Part shown: in pieces, positions 15,844-25,897 of the stretch
Layout of the letters: each line of letters opens with the position of its first letter
How positions within the stretch are numbered: position 1 is the stretch's first letter
Assembly: GCA_011087645.1 (NCBI GenBank)
Contig: JAALLF010000011.1
Coordinates: 34,214-98,213, forward strand
DNA length: 64,000 nt
Source: Alphaproteobacteria bacterium
Lineage (GTDB): Bacteria > Pseudomonadota > Alphaproteobacteria > UBA6615
Direction: 5' to 3'
Notes under the pieces: model-generated
What the model was told of the DNA's origin: nothing
The model's input: only the letters and a program-made list of their open reading frames with translations
The model's database searches: none
Translations under genes and position numbers: made by a program

Positions 15844-16494
15844 ATGAGCCCGACAATCGATTTGTACGTCGCCGAATTGCTGGCGTCGCGACTATGCCAC
15901 GATATGGTCAGCCCGGTGGGCGCGGTGAAAACCGGCGTCGAACTGCTCACCGAATATGGCGATGACGCTGAAGGCGAGACCATGGGGTTGATTACGAAGA
16001 GTGCGTTGCAAGCCTCTGAAAAACTGCAGTTCTTTCGTTTGGCCTATGGGTCGGCGGGGAATTCCGCATCGGGCGTTACGGTGGCCGATGCGTTGGCGCT
16101 GATCCGCTCTGTGTGTGGCAACCAACGCACCACGATCGAAACCGATGCCCTCGACAATAGCCCACCCCTAGGCGCCATCAAGGTCATGCTCAATGGCGCT
16201 ATGTTGGCCGGCGATTGTTTGCCGCGCGGCGGCGTGCTGCGCATTAATTCCGAGGCCCCCGGCACCGGGGATTACACGGTCCGCGTGACTGCCACCGGTG
16301 AACGGGCCGGACTGGACGATGAATTATCGGGGGCCTTGTCTGGCGAGACCAGTTCTGAAGACCTGACCCCGCGCTCGGCGCACGCTTACTATACGTCTGT
16401 AATGGCGCGCGGGCTCGACGGCGGTTTGGCGGTCGAAACCTCGAAGCCCGACGAGATCGTATTTCGCTTTAATCTGCCCAGCGCGGGGGCATAA
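15844..16494 (+). CDS. chpT: histidine phosphotransferase ChpT
   Basis: ChpT moves phosphate from the hybrid kinase CckA to CtrA and CpdR. The dimerisation helix carries the phospho-accepting His in ASRLCHDMVSPVGAVKTGVELL (His near residue 19), the family signature. The C-terminal part is a degenerate ATPase-like fold. Length (216 residues) is typical. It lies next to its target gene ctrA, convergent and sharing a terminator, a conjunction that is not universal and supports the assignment. Confidence 0.9.
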   Translation: MSPTIDLYVAELLASRLCHDMVSPVGAVKTGVELLTEYGDDAEGETMGLITKSALQASEKLQFFRLAYGSAGNSASGVTVADALALIRSVCGNQRTTIETDALDNSPPLGAIKVMLNGAMLAGDCLPRGGVLRINSEAPGTGDYTVRVTATGERAGLDDELSGALSGETSSEDLTPRSAHAYYTSVMARGLDGGLAVETSKPDEIVFRFNLPSAGA

Positions 16495-16522
16495 AAAAGC
16501 CGGCGACAAGCGCCGGCTTTTT
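16494..16522. terminator. bidirectional terminator between chpT and ctrA
   Basis: AAAAAGCCGGCG and CGCCGGCTTTTT surround a short ACAAG loop, giving T tracts on both strands. It serves the convergent chpT and ctrA transcripts. Confidence 0.9.
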
Positions 16523-16541
16523 AATTGCTTGATCGGCGGCG

Positions 16542-17258
16542 TTACGCTGCTTGGGCTGCCGATTTTTGGTCTGCTGGGTCGGCGATCGGATCGCGCAGGA
16601 CATAACCGCGGCCCCACACTGTCTCGATATAATTCTCACCTTCCGACGCCTGCGACAGTTTTTTGCGCAGCTTGCAGACGAATACGTCGATGATCTTCAG
16701 TTCTGGCTCGTCCATACCGCCATAGAGATGGTTTAAGAACATCTCCTTGGTCAGGGTCGTGCCCTTGCGTAGGGACAGCAACTCCAGAATGCCATATTCC
16801 TTGCCAGTAAGGTGTACCGGTTTGGCATCAACCTCCACGGTACGGGCATCCAGATTGACTTCGAGTTTGCCGGTTTTGATCACCGAATCCGCATGACCTT
16901 TCGAGCGGCGAACAATCGCCTGCACCCGGGCAATAAGCTCGCGCTTATCGAAGGGTTTGGTCAGATAGTCGTCGGCGCCGATGCCCAGACCCTTGATCTT
17001 GTTGTCGGCCTCGTTAAGGCCGGACAGGATCAGGATGGGGGTTTCGACCCGCGCTTCTCGCAAGCGCCGGACGACTTCGTAGCCATCGATATCGGGTAAC
17101 ATCAGGTCCAGAACCATGTTGTCGTAATCGTAGAGTTTGCCGATTTCCAGGCCGTCTTCGCCCAGATCGGTGGTATCGCAGATATAGCCTTCGGATTTAA
17201 GCATCAACTGAATGCTTTGCGCCGTTGCTGAATCGTCTTCGATAAGCAGGATGCGCAT
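16542..17258 (-). CDS. ctrA: cell-cycle master response regulator CtrA
   Basis: An OmpR-type response regulator. The receiver domain (1-120) has the acidic pair E7-D8-D9, the phosphorylation site Asp51 ([11 protein letters not shown]) and the conserved Lys in [12 protein letters not shown]. The DNA-binding winged helix (about 125-225) contains [22 protein letters not shown] and the recognition helix [13 protein letters not shown]. The C-terminus ends in Ala-Ala, the ClpXP degradation tag known from Caulobacter, so regulated proteolysis is probably kept. CtrA boxes occur in front of several genes in this window. Confidence 0.96.
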   Translation of the reverse strand: MRILLIEDDSATAQSIQLMLKSEGYICDTTDLGEDGLEIGKLYDYDNMVLDLMLPDIDGYEVVRRLREARVETPILILSGLNEADNKIKGLGIGADDYLTKPFDKRELIARVQAIVRRSKGHADSVIKTGKLEVNLDARTVEVDAKPVHLTGKEYGILELLSLRKGTTLTKEMFLNHLYGGMDEPELKIIDVFVCKLRKKLSQASEGENYIETVWGRGYVLRDPIADPADQKSAAQAA

Positions 17259-17505
17259 ACTGTTACTCCGATCGTTGAATGAGGCCCGACACGTCCGGTC
17301 GGGTTTTCTTGGTAATCATCATTAACAAGATAGCCCCGATTTGGTTAACAAATTATTGCCACAATTTATTTTTCGCCTCCGACGCCGATTCGCTCTTTAC
17401 TGAACCTTAAGCACGTAAACCATAGAATAGCTGGGACTTCAGGGCCTTAGCGGCACTCGCGGCGCGGCTGGGTCGGCCGAAATTATGGGAAAAAATTAAT
17501 ACTTG
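17259..17505. promoter_or_regulatory. divergent control region ctrA / fliI
   Basis: An AT-rich 247-base stretch. On the minus strand it has two GTTAA-containing half-sites (near 17320-17326 and 17342-17348), one of them extending as TTAACAAATTATTGC on the plus strand. This is a degenerate TTAA-N7-TTAA box and may allow CtrA autoregulation. A 6-bp hairpin (CCCGAC/GTCGGG, 17285-17303) followed by TTTTCTT on the plus strand lies in the ctrA leader; its role is unclear. No perfect CtrA box or GG-N10-GC promoter was found for fliI. Confidence 0.4.
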
Positions 17506-18936
17506 ATGGTTAATATTCCGAATATCCAAGCCAGCATTGAGCGTGTTTCTGAGCAGTTTTTCTATGGCCGCGTCACCGCTGTGCAGGGTTTGATGGTCGA
17601 AGTCGGGGGCGTTCAGCGCGCTGTTTCAGTTGGCGGCAGGTGCCATTTGCAGGCCCGCGATGGACAGCCGGTGATTTGTGAGATCATCGGTTTTCGCGAT
17701 GATCGCGCTCTGCTCATGCCGTTTGGCTCGCTCGACGGGGTCGGTATCGGTTCTAAGGCGGAGCTGGCCGACGCCGCGCCGGTGATCCATCCCGATGCCG
17801 CCTGGTTGGGGCGTGTGGTTAACGCCATGGGTGAACCGATTGATGGCGGGCCGCCCTTGCCCTATGGCCGGATCCCTTATTTGCTGCGCAACAGTCCGCC
17901 GCCCGCCCATCAACGCCGCCGGGTCGGTGACAAGCTCGACCTCGGGGTGCGGGCCTTAAATACATTTCTGACCTGCTGCCAGGGTCAACGGATGGGAATT
18001 TTCGCCGGCTCGGGCGTCGGCAAGTCGGTGCTGCTGTCGATGCTGTCCCGCTACACCGCCTCGGACGTGAATGTCATCGGCTTGATCGGCGAGCGCGGCC
18101 GCGAAGTCCAGGAATTTATCGAAGATAACCTTGGCGAAGAAGGCTTGCGCCGCAGCGTCGTGGTTGTCGCGACCTCCGACGAGCCGCCGCTGATGCGCCG
18201 CCAGGCCGCTTATATGACCCTGGCGCTGTCCGAATTCTTTCGCGATCAGGGCAAAGAGGTGCTGTGCCTGATGGACAGTGTTACGCGCTTTGCCCAGGCT
18301 CAGCGCGAAATCGGTCTCAGCGCCGGTGAGCCACCGGCGTCCAAGGGTTATACGCCGACGGTATTCGCCGAATTGCCGAAACTGCTCGAGCGCGCCGGCC
18401 CCGGTGTCGAGGGCACCGGTAATATTACCGGTCTGTTCACGGTCTTGGTCGAAGGCGACGATCATAACGAGCCGATCGCCGATGCGGTGCGCGCGACCTT
18501 GGACGGTCATATCGTCCTTGATCGCTCGATCGCCGAACGTGCCCGCTACCCGGCGGTGAATATTCTGCGCTCGATCTCGCGGACCATGCCCGACTGTAAT
18601 AGCGAAATAGAAAACGCGCTGGTGATGCGCGCGCGCGGCCTGTTGGCGCGTTATGAGGATATGGCTGAAATGATCCGGCTCGGCGCATATCGCGAAGGGT
18701 CCGACGCTGGGGTCGACGAGGCCATGCGCTACTACCCCGCACTTGAAGCCTTCATGAACCAGCCGGTCAACGAGCGCGCGCTGCTTGACGACGGCTATCA
18801 GGCGTTGGCCGACATAATCGATTTAGGAGATGGCGAGGGCAGTGGAGACGATTCCATGTCGCCGCAAATGGCGACGCCGGGACAGGCGCCCGGCATGATG
18901 CCCCTGGATGAACCCTTCGGCACCGGCGGCTCGTAG
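17506..18936 (+). CDS. fliI: flagellar type III export ATPase FliI
   Basis: F1-beta-like ATPase that helps unload substrates at the flagellar export gate. Walker A is GSGVGKS at 168-174, Walker B lies in [20 protein letters not shown], and the hexamer-forming segment [13 protein letters not shown] is intact. It has 476 residues from the ATG at 17506; a TTG lies immediately before it. It is followed after two bases by fliJ. FliH, the third member of the export ATPase complex, is encoded in the fliF operon. Confidence 0.95.
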   Translation: MVNIPNIQASIERVSEQFFYGRVTAVQGLMVEVGGVQRAVSVGGRCHLQARDGQPVICEIIGFRDDRALLMPFGSLDGVGIGSKAELADAAPVIHPDAAWLGRVVNAMGEPIDGGPPLPYGRIPYLLRNSPPPAHQRRRVGDKLDLGVRALNTFLTCCQGQRMGIFAGSGVGKSVLLSMLSRYTASDVNVIGLIGERGREVQEFIEDNLGEEGLRRSVVVVATSDEPPLMRRQAAYMTLALSEFFRDQGKEVLCLMDSVTRFAQAQREIGLSAGEPPASKGYTPTVFAELPKLLERAGPGVEGTGNITGLFTVLVEGDDHNEPIADAVRATLDGHIVLDRSIAERARYPAVNILRSISRTMPDCNSEIENALVMRARGLLARYEDMAEMIRLGAYREGSDAGVDEAMRYYPALEAFMNQPVNERALLDDGYQALADIIDLGDGEGSGDDSMSPQMATPGQAPGMMPLDEPFGTGGS

Positions 18937-18938
18937 GC

Positions 18939-19367
18939 GTGAAATCCCTGCCCACCCTCATCCGATTGAAGCAGGAGCAGCTCGACGAGAAACGTCTGGT
19001 GCTGACCCGCTTTGAAACCGAAGCGGCGAACATCAAGGCGATGATGGAAAATCTGTCGATCGAAGTCGCCTGCGAAACCGAGGCCGCGCGAGGCGACGCC
19101 GAAAGCTCGTTTGGCTTTGGCAGCTACATCGCCTCGGCGAAGGCGCGCCGCGGCGGGTTCGAAGCGCGCTTAGCCCAAGTGAACGAAAAGATTGCGGTCG
19201 CCGCCGACGAAGTCGCCGATGCATTCCGCGAGATGAAGCGTTTTGAATTGGCCCAGTCCCTGGCTGATCAGCGTGCGGTAGCGGAAGCGGGCCGGCGTGA
19301 ACAGGCAACTTTGGACGAAGTGGGGATGACAGCCTATCGGCGAGCGCGTACGCCCGGCCAGTCGTGA
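18939..19367 (+). CDS. fliJ: FliJ-like flagellar export stalk protein
   Basis: A 142-residue, almost wholly alpha-helical protein rich in E, A, R and K, as expected for the two-helix coiled coil FliJ, which sits in the FliI ring and docks chaperones to FlhA. The sequence is poorly conserved, so the call rests on its position two bases after fliI, its size and its coiled-coil character. It starts at GTG 18939. Confidence 0.75.
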   Translation: MKSLPTLIRLKQEQLDEKRLVLTRFETEAANIKAMMENLSIEVACETEAARGDAESSFGFGSYIASAKARRGGFEARLAQVNEKIAVAADEVADAFREMKRFELAQSLADQRAVAEAGRREQATLDEVGMTAYRRARTPGQS

Positions 19368-19375
19368 CGGCGCGC

Positions 19376-21013
19376 TCAGGCGTAAACGCCGACCGCGTGT
19401 TCCGATAACTCGTCGACCGGGTCCACGGGAAACCGTTCTTGCACCTGAAAATTAATGCGTCCCTGCACGCCAAACTCTTCATTGGCCTGCGCGAACAGTT
19501 CGGCAATCTCGCTTCGCATCGCCCGTGGCAACGGTGCTTGGGTGCGCACCATCAGGTCGAACCGCGCCGCGCGCACCAGCCCGTCGAGCTGAATATCGCC
19601 GAGATGGCTGAGCGAGGCTTCGATGACAAAGCGGGTGCCGAGTTTTTTATCGTCTTCCTCGCCGCCATAGCGTTCACGCAAATACAACCGAATTTGTTGC
19701 AAGCTGCCATCGTGCAGGAGCGGCAGCATGGCGACGCGCCAATCGCTGTTGGTGGGTTCACCGGCCAAACGGACGATTTGATTGAAATCGTCACTCAATT
19801 GGTTGAGCAAAGGCTGACGGTTGGTGCTCTCCATCAGGCGCACCACGTCGGGCCCGAGCCATTCGGGCAGTTGACCGCGGGTCAGGATCGCCAGGAACAG
19901 CGCGATGCCGCTGGTCAGGGTGACGCCGGTATTGGGGATCGCCGTCGCGGAAAATTGCGCGGCGACCTGCGGGTTGCTGGTGGTTGCGGCGTCAATCACA
20001 TCGGCCAGGGCGGTCCAATTGTGGGATAGGCTCATCAACGAGCGTTGATAGGCGGTGCTGGGATTGGTGGGCAGCACGGTGCCGGGTTCGGCGACGATTT
20101 GCAGGGTCACGAACCGGCCGGTGAGGGCGCCGCCGGTGGTCGGCAGGGCGATCCGCCCCGCCGCCGTTTCGATCACCGTTGGGCCGCCGGTTTGCGAGGC
20201 GACAATGCGCCCGGTCACGACGGCTTCATTGGCGGTCGCCGCTGTCGCGGCTGGCGGTGTCGCATGAATGGCCACGACTCTGGCGTGGAAACCGCCGGCC
20301 GTCAGGCCGCCGGGGCTGGCCGCAGCGGCGCTGTTTGCTGATGGGGCATAGCGCCCGACCACGGTCTCGCCCACGGTCAGCGCGCCCGACGACGCGCTCT
20401 TCGCTGCCGGTGCCTGTCCGGCGTTCGGCGCTTCGGTTGATACCAGACGCAGGTCGAGGGGGGTGCCCGATTTGACGATTTGCAGCTGCAGCGTGCTGCC
20501 GTTCGCCGGCGGGTTGCTCAATTGCAGCGTAAGCTGACCGAACCTGGTGTCGATGATCGTCTTGCCGTCGGCAGCGCCATTGACGACCAGGCCGCGAAAC
20601 AGTTCGCCATTGGTTAGCGTCAGCAGTGCCGGCGGCGGCTGGGGCACGCGGATAAGCGCCGACGTTTGAGTTGCGGGCGCCCGGTTTTCCGATCCAAGCA
20701 ATAGCAGTTCGACCGGCGTGCCGGATTTGACGATTTGTAATTGTAAGACGCTGCCCGACGACGGCGTGGTCGCCAGGGGCAGGGCGAATTTTCCGAAACG
20801 CGTATCGACGATGGTTTTGCCGTCGGCGGTCGGCCCCACGACAACCGCGCGGATCAACTGCCCTTCGGCTTGTGCCGACAGGCTGGGCGAGGGGTGGGGC
20901 AGCAGAATCGTGCCAGAGCCGGTGCCGCTGGTATTGCCATTGCCGGCCGAGGCCGTCGGGCCCGAGGACGCTGTCGGCAGCGCGGTAACACTGGATGTAA
21001 CCGTCTGACTCAT
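19376..21013 (-). CDS. flagellar-locus protein with tandem repeats and a FliK-like C-terminal part
   Basis: A 545-residue protein. After a Ser/Thr/Gly-rich start, residues 53-106 and 138-191 form two close repeats (ADGKTIVDTRFGKFALPL... and ADGKTIIDTRFGQLTLQL..., both ending QLQIVKSGTP). A third, weaker copy follows near 270-320 (VTGRIVAS...VIETAAGRIALP...VTLQIV). The C-terminal 150 residues (LPLLHDGSLQQIRLYLRER, SLSHLGDIQLDGLVRAARFD) are reminiscent of the hook-length control domain. It starts 12 bases after flhA on the same strand. A separate, more typical fliK lies at 32070, so this may have another role. An overlapping frame at 20226-21719 is a shadow. Confidence 0.65.
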   Translation of the reverse strand: MSQTVTSSVTALPTASSGPTASAGNGNTSGTGSGTILLPHPSPSLSAQAEGQLIRAVVVGPTADGKTIVDTRFGKFALPLATTPSSGSVLQLQIVKSGTPVELLLLGSENRAPATQTSALIRVPQPPPALLTLTNGELFRGLVVNGAADGKTIIDTRFGQLTLQLSNPPANGSTLQLQIVKSGTPLDLRLVSTEAPNAGQAPAAKSASSGALTVGETVVGRYAPSANSAAAASPGGLTAGGFHARVVAIHATPPAATAATANEAVVTGRIVASQTGGPTVIETAAGRIALPTTGGALTGRFVTLQIVAEPGTVLPTNPSTAYQRSLMSLSHNWTALADVIDAATTSNPQVAAQFSATAIPNTGVTLTSGIALFLAILTRGQLPEWLGPDVVRLMESTNRQPLLNQLSDDFNQIVRLAGEPTNSDWRVAMLPLLHDGSLQQIRLYLRERYGGEEDDKKLGTRFVIEASLSHLGDIQLDGLVRAARFDLMVRTQAPLPRAMRSEIAELFAQANEEFGVQGRINFQVQERFPVDPVDELSEHAVGVYA

Positions 21014-21025
21014 GCCGCCTCCTTC

Positions 21026-23197
21026 CTAGACCACCCCGAGCGTGCGAATACGTACTTTGGGATGAATCTCGTTTTGCGACAGGACCGTGGTCTGCGGCCG
21101 GAACCGTTCGATCAGGGATCGCGCATAGGGTCGCACAGATGGGCTGGTCAAAAAGACCGGCGTCTCGCCAGCCATGGCGTGCTTGTCGAATTCGGCGCGA
21201 ACCGCAGTGATGAAATCCTGCAGCCGGGACGGGGCCATCGCCAGATGAACCTCGTCGCCATCCGACGTCAACGATTCGGAGAACGCTTGCTCCCATTCCG
21301 GCGACAGGGTGACGATCTGTAAAAAGCCGTCGTCGTTGATATAGGCATCGCTGAGCTGGCGCGACAGGCGCGAACGCACATGCTCGGTAATGACCGAAAC
21401 GTTTCGCGTCGCGGCGCAGGCTTCGTTGATCGCTTCGAGAATAGTCGCCAGGTCGCGGATCGAGGCCCGCTCGGCGAGCAAGTTCTGCAAGACGCGCTGG
21501 ATGCCGCCCACGGTGATGAGGTTCGGCACCAGATCGGACACCAGTTTTTGATGTTCCTTGTCGAGCTCGTCGAGCAGCCGCTGGGTTTCGGCGTAGGACA
21601 GCATTTCCGCCATATTGTCTTTGACGGATTCGGTTAGATGGGTGGTGATCACGGTCGGCGGATCGACCACCGTATAGCCGCGGAACAGGGCTTCTTCCTT
21701 GTTCGGCTCGCTGACCCACATGGCCGGCAAGCCGAAGGTCGGCTCTACCGTTTCTTCGCCGGGCAGCGTAATGGCGTCGCCGCGCGGGTCCATCACCAAC
21801 AGCATGTTCGGGCGCACTTCGCCGCGGCCCGCTTCGATCTCCTTGACCCGCACAATGTAAGTCGTTGGGCCAAGCTGCATATTATCCTGGATCCGTACCG
21901 CCGGCAGAATGAAACCCATCTCGGTCGCCAACTGGCGCCGTAAGGCGCGAATCTGATCGGTCAGGCGTTGGCCTTTTTCCGAATTAATCATGGCCAGCAA
22001 TCCGTAACCCAATTCGAGCCGAATCTGGTCGATTTGCAAGGCCGTCGAAATGGGCTCTTCGGCGGCTGGTGCGGCCGCGGCTTCGGCGGCTTCCGCCGCT
22101 TCGCCGTCATCGATCGCGGTTTGCCGCCGCTGCGTTATTAGCCAGGCGCCGCCCCCGGTCGCCCCGGCGAGGGCCATAAACGGCACCAACGGAATACCCG
22201 GCAACAGCGCTAAGCAGAACAGTAGAAAGCCGCTAACGCCAAGCGCGGCGGGATAGCCGGACAATTGGCCGAACACGGCTTTCTCAGCGCTGCCCGAGAC
22301 CCCGGCCTTGGTGACCACCATGCCGGCGGCGGTGGAGACGATGATCGCTGGAATTTGCGAGACCAGGCCATCGCCGACAGTCAATAACGTATAGGCTTCG
22401 GCCGCCTGACCCATGGTCAGGCCCTGTTGGCCGACGCCGATGATCATGCCGGCGATGATATTGATAAAGGTAATCAGCAGGCCGGCGATGGCGTCGCCAC
22501 GTACAAACTTGGCCGCGCCGTCCATGGCGCCGAAAAAGCTCGACTCTTCTTCCAATTTCTTGCGCCGTTCGCGGGCATCGTCTTCGGTGATCAGACCGGC
22601 CGATAAATCGGCGTCGATCGCCATCTGCTTGCCCGGCAAGGCATCCAAGCTGAACCGTGCCGCGACTTCGGCGATTCGGCCGGAGCCCATGGTGATGACA
22701 ATAAAGTTCACCAATACATGAATCACGAAAACGATGATGCCGATGACGAAATTGCCGCTCATGACGAAATTGCCGAAGGCCTGGATAACCTGGCCGGCGG
22801 CCTCGGGCCCGCTATGGCCATCGGCCAGAATTAAACGAGTCGACGCTAGGTTGAGCGACAGACGGAGCATCGTCGCGATAAGCAAAATCGTTGGAAACGA
22901 GCTGAATTCCAGGGGCGTGCGGATGAACAGGGACGTCATCAGCACTAGCACCGAGAAGGTGATCGAGATGGCCAGACCGGAGTCGAGCAGCCATTTCGGC
23001 ATCGGCAAGATCAGCATCACCAAAATGGCGACAATGCCCAGCGCCAGCCCGATATCGGGGCGCCGGAACAGGGCGGTAAACTGACCGAAGGCGTCGCCGC
23101 CGCCACCCGCTGCCGGGGTCTCGCCGGCATCCACCGCACCCTCGGCCGGAGCCGTGGTGGCGATATCGGTGGCGCCTGCCTGTGAGGTATCAGTCAT
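21026..23197 (-). CDS. flhA: flagellar export gate protein FlhA
   Basis: A 723-residue inner-membrane protein of the type III export gate. The N-terminal half has about eight hydrophobic segments, starting with IGLALGIVAILVMLILPMP. The conserved FHIPEP-family segment LLIATMLRLSLNLASTRLIL and the cytoplasmic loop RFSLDALPGKQMAIDADLSA are present. The C-terminal cytoplasmic domain (about 380-720) binds chaperone-substrate complexes. It lies after flbD in the fliF operon. Confidence 0.97.
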   Translation of the reverse strand: MTDTSQAGATDIATTAPAEGAVDAGETPAAGGGGDAFGQFTALFRRPDIGLALGIVAILVMLILPMPKWLLDSGLAISITFSVLVLMTSLFIRTPLEFSSFPTILLIATMLRLSLNLASTRLILADGHSGPEAAGQVIQAFGNFVMSGNFVIGIIVFVIHVLVNFIVITMGSGRIAEVAARFSLDALPGKQMAIDADLSAGLITEDDARERRKKLEEESSFFGAMDGAAKFVRGDAIAGLLITFINIIAGMIIGVGQQGLTMGQAAEAYTLLTVGDGLVSQIPAIIVSTAAGMVVTKAGVSGSAEKAVFGQLSGYPAALGVSGFLLFCLALLPGIPLVPFMALAGATGGGAWLITQRRQTAIDDGEAAEAAEAAAAPAAEEPISTALQIDQIRLELGYGLLAMINSEKGQRLTDQIRALRRQLATEMGFILPAVRIQDNMQLGPTTYIVRVKEIEAGRGEVRPNMLLVMDPRGDAITLPGEETVEPTFGLPAMWVSEPNKEEALFRGYTVVDPPTVITTHLTESVKDNMAEMLSYAETQRLLDELDKEHQKLVSDLVPNLITVGGIQRVLQNLLAERASIRDLATILEAINEACAATRNVSVITEHVRSRLSRQLSDAYINDDGFLQIVTLSPEWEQAFSESLTSDGDEVHLAMAPSRLQDFITAVRAEFDKHAMAGETPVFLTSPSVRPYARSLIERFRPQTTVLSQNEIHPKVRIRTLGVV

Positions 23198-23234
23198 ATT
23201 CGTAATACGTCTGCTGCGATTCCAGCCTCACCAC

Positions 23235-24590
23235 TTACAGGACGGCGCTTTCGCCCGGCATCGGCACCGGAACGCCTTGCTCGGTATATTGCTTTAGCTT
23301 GTTGCGCAGGGTGCGAATGGAAATGCCGAGGATGGTCGCCGCATGGGTGCGGTTGCCCAGACAATGATTAAGCGTGTCGAGGATCAGCTCGCGTTCGACC
23401 TCGGCAACCGTATGCCCGACGAGGTTTTCCGTCGTTCCTTGGGTTGCGGCGCTGGCCACGGCGGTTGGATCGTCTGAGGCGGCGCCGTCCAACATGTCGG
23501 TTAACTGGATAGCGTCTGTATCGATCTCATCGCCGGTCGACAGCAGCACCGCGCGGTGCAGGGTGTTTTCCAGCTCGCGGACGTTGCCGCGCCAATGGTG
23601 CGACATCAGAAGCTGCAAAGCGGCGTCGCTGATCGGCAACTCGGAAACGCCGTTCGCATCGGAATATTTTTCGACGAAATGGTTGGCCAGCGCGGCGATA
23701 TCGCCGCGGCGCGAACGCAGCGGCGGCATCCACAGATTGACCACGTTGAGGCGAAAATAGAGATCTTCGCGAAAGGTGCCCTTGGCGGCTTCTTCGGCCA
23801 GATCGCGGTTCGTGGTGGCCACCAACCGGATATCGACCTTGATCGGCCGGTTGCTGCCGACCCGGGTTATTTCGCGTTCCTGGATCGCCCGCAGCAGTTT
23901 CGCCTGCAGATGGGTGTCCATTTCGGAGACTTCGTCGAGTAACAGGGTGCCGCCGGTGGCTTCCTCGAAGCGGCCGATGCGCCGGGCAACGGCGCCGGTG
24001 AACGCGCCCTTTTCGTGGCCGAAAAGTTCCGACTCCAAAAGGTTTTCCGGGATCGCAGCACAGTTTACCGAGACGAATATCTGCTTCGCGCGCTTCGATT
24101 TGCGGTGGATGTGGCGCGCCATCAATTCCTTACCGGTGCCCGATTCGCCGGTGATCAAAATCGAGGCTTCCGACGGCGCGACCCGGTCGGCGAGCTTGAT
24201 GATGTCGGCCATGCCGGCATCGCTGAAAATAATCTCGTCGCTCTCCTCGGAGACCGCCTCGAGGACGGCGGCGATCAAATCCGGATCGGGGGGCAGGGGA
24301 ATATATTCCTTGGCGCCGGACTTGATCGCGGCAACCGCGGCCTCGGCGTCGTTTTCCAAGCCGTAGGCCACCACCGGGACGCTAATGCGCTCCGAGGTCA
24401 GGCTCGACACCAGTTCGCCGACATCAAGGGCAACGTCGACCATCACCAGTTCGGCGCTCTGGCCGGCGCGCATGGCGTTCAGGCCGGAGTCGATATCATC
24501 GACTTGCGCGACCTTTGCGCCGCGGGCAATGGCGATCTTGCTTGCCGCGGTAATGTGTCCACCCAGGCGGCCGATAATCAGCAATCGCAT
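23235..24590 (-). CDS. flbD: sigma-54-dependent flagellar regulator FlbD
   Basis: Activates class III/IV flagellar promoters with sigma-54 and represses early ones. An atypical receiver (1-115) lacks the N-terminal acidic pair (it begins MRLLIIGRLGG) though Asp52 and Lys94 are kept. The same is known of Caulobacter FlbD, which is controlled by FliX. The AAA+ domain has Walker A GESGTGKE at 148-155 and the sigma-54-contacting GAFTGA at 195-200. A Fis-type helix-turn-helix (ATILGISIRTLRNKLKQY) closes the protein. fliX is at 58764. Candidate binding sites of the form CGGCA-N5-TGCCG occur before fliF, fliK, one flagellin gene and flgI. Confidence 0.93.
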   Translation of the reverse strand: MRLLIIGRLGGHITAASKIAIARGAKVAQVDDIDSGLNAMRAGQSAELVMVDVALDVGELVSSLTSERISVPVVAYGLENDAEAAVAAIKSGAKEYIPLPPDPDLIAAVLEAVSEESDEIIFSDAGMADIIKLADRVAPSEASILITGESGTGKELMARHIHRKSKRAKQIFVSVNCAAIPENLLESELFGHEKGAFTGAVARRIGRFEEATGGTLLLDEVSEMDTHLQAKLLRAIQEREITRVGSNRPIKVDIRLVATTNRDLAEEAAKGTFREDLYFRLNVVNLWMPPLRSRRGDIAALANHFVEKYSDANGVSELPISDAALQLLMSHHWRGNVRELENTLHRAVLLSTGDEIDTDAIQLTDMLDGAASDDPTAVASAATQGTTENLVGHTVAEVERELILDTLNHCLGNRTHAATILGISIRTLRNKLKQYTEQGVPVPMPGESAVL

Positions 24591-24636
24591 TTCTTATTCT
24601 CCAAAATTAACTTCACTGTTGCGGATCGGATCTTCG

Positions 24637-25482
24637 TCAGTCGAAGAACGAAACGCGTTTTGAGGAGGGCAGGATGGTATTCACCAGCGTTTCCAGCCGG
24701 CGGGGACTTTCCTGACGGCCGATCGAACTCACGCCGAGCAGGTAGACTTCGTTAACCAGCGCTTCGTCGTCGGACTTGCGTTCGAGTTTTCCGGCGAGCG
24801 GGGCGAGAACCATATTGCCCAATACCGCGCCGTAGAATGTGGTCAGCAGCGCGACGGCCATTGCCGGGCCAATCGCGGCGGGATCTTCCAGGTTGCCAAG
24901 CATCTGTACCAAACCGACCAAGGTGCCGATCAATCCCATGGCCGGCGCGACATCGGCGGCGCGCCGCAAGACGCTGGCGCCCTTGGCATGGCGGTCGGCG
25001 ATGGCGTGAAGCTCCTTGCGCATCAGCCGCTCGGCCTCCGCGCCCGGCGTTCCGTCGATGACCAAAGTCAAACCACGGGCCAGATAGGGTTCGTTGCGCA
25101 GCCCGGCTAAATGATCCTGCAGGGTCAGGGTGCCGCGTTGGCGGGCGGTTTCCGCCAGAGAGATGACGTTACGCGCCGCCTCGCCGGGGTCGCGCGTGGT
25201 TTTAAATAAGCTTTTGGCGACGATGCTTTGGGTCGTTCGTATATCGGCGAGGCTGAAACTTATGGTCGTCACCGCGCTGGTGCCGCCCAGCACGATAAGC
25301 ATCGCCGGCAGGTCGACAAAGGCTCCCCACGAACCACCCAATACGATGGCGATCGTGATCAGAACGAACGCCCCGCCGAGGCCGAACACGGTTGCGCCAT
25401 CGAAGGCGCGCGGCTGCGCGCCGCGCCGGCTATTCCGGCCGCGGGCGGCGTTACGCGATCGTTGGGTGGCGGTGTCGGTCAT
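24637..25482 (-). CDS. motA: MotA/PomA-type flagellar motor stator protein
   Basis: A 281-residue member of the MotA/TolQ/ExbB proton-channel family with four hydrophobic segments (two near 30-80, two near 175-235: VAPAMGLIGTLVGLVQML and AVALLTTFYGAVLGNMV). The basic N-terminal extension is unusual. Layout and sequence are closer to the short MotP/PomA group than to classic MotA. No MotB partner is encoded in the window, so the stator may be completed elsewhere. It lies between fliN and flbD in the fliF operon. Confidence 0.85.
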   Translation of the reverse strand: MTDTATQRSRNAARGRNSRRGAQPRAFDGATVFGLGGAFVLITIAIVLGGSWGAFVDLPAMLIVLGGTSAVTTISFSLADIRTTQSIVAKSLFKTTRDPGEAARNVISLAETARQRGTLTLQDHLAGLRNEPYLARGLTLVIDGTPGAEAERLMRKELHAIADRHAKGASVLRRAADVAPAMGLIGTLVGLVQMLGNLEDPAAIGPAMAVALLTTFYGAVLGNMVLAPLAGKLERKSDDEALVNEVYLLGVSSIGRQESPRRLETLVNTILPSSKRVSFFD

Positions 25483-25489
25483 GAGCTGA

Positions 25490-25888
25490 TCAGTCCGACT
25501 TGATAATTTCAGTCATCGTCACGCCAAGGCGCTCGTTGACGACAACGACTTCGCCACGGGCGACCAAGCGGTTGTTGACGTAAATGTCGATCGCTTCGCC
25601 GACCTTGCGGTCGAGTTCGACGACGGCGCCGCGGCCCAGCTTCAGCAATTGGCTGACCTGCATGGTCGATTTGCCGAGAACGGCGGAAATTTGAACCGGT
25701 ATATCGTAAACCGCCTCAAGGCCTGCCGCCGAGCCCACGCCCTCCTCGCCGAGGTCGACCTCAGGTTGTTCAGGGGCGGCCGAATCGAACATGCCGTCGA
25801 TGTCATCGGTTGACATATCTTCGGAGGCCGGCGCATCCGCCGCGGTCTCGTCGAGATCTTCAAAATCTATATTTTCCGTGTCGTCCAT
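25490..25888 (-). CDS. fliN: flagellar switch protein FliN
   Basis: C-ring protein. An acidic N-terminal stretch (about 1-45) precedes the SpoA domain: VYDIPVQISAVLGKSTMQVSQLLKLGRG, VVELDRKVGEAIDIYVNNRLVARGEVVVVNERLGV. The acidic extension makes it 132 residues. It follows fliH by nine bases in the fliF-flhA operon. FliM is not in the window. Confidence 0.94.
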   Translation of the reverse strand: MDDTENIDFEDLDETAADAPASEDMSTDDIDGMFDSAAPEQPEVDLGEEGVGSAAGLEAVYDIPVQISAVLGKSTMQVSQLLKLGRGAVVELDRKVGEAIDIYVNNRLVARGEVVVVNERLGVTMTEIIKSD

Positions 25889-25897
25889 AAGACGCTC

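Noticed and set aside
20226..21719. Long alternative minus-strand frame of 497 codons
   Set aside because: Overlaps both flhA and the repeat protein; arginine/glycine-rich composition typical of an out-of-frame reading in GC-rich DNA.
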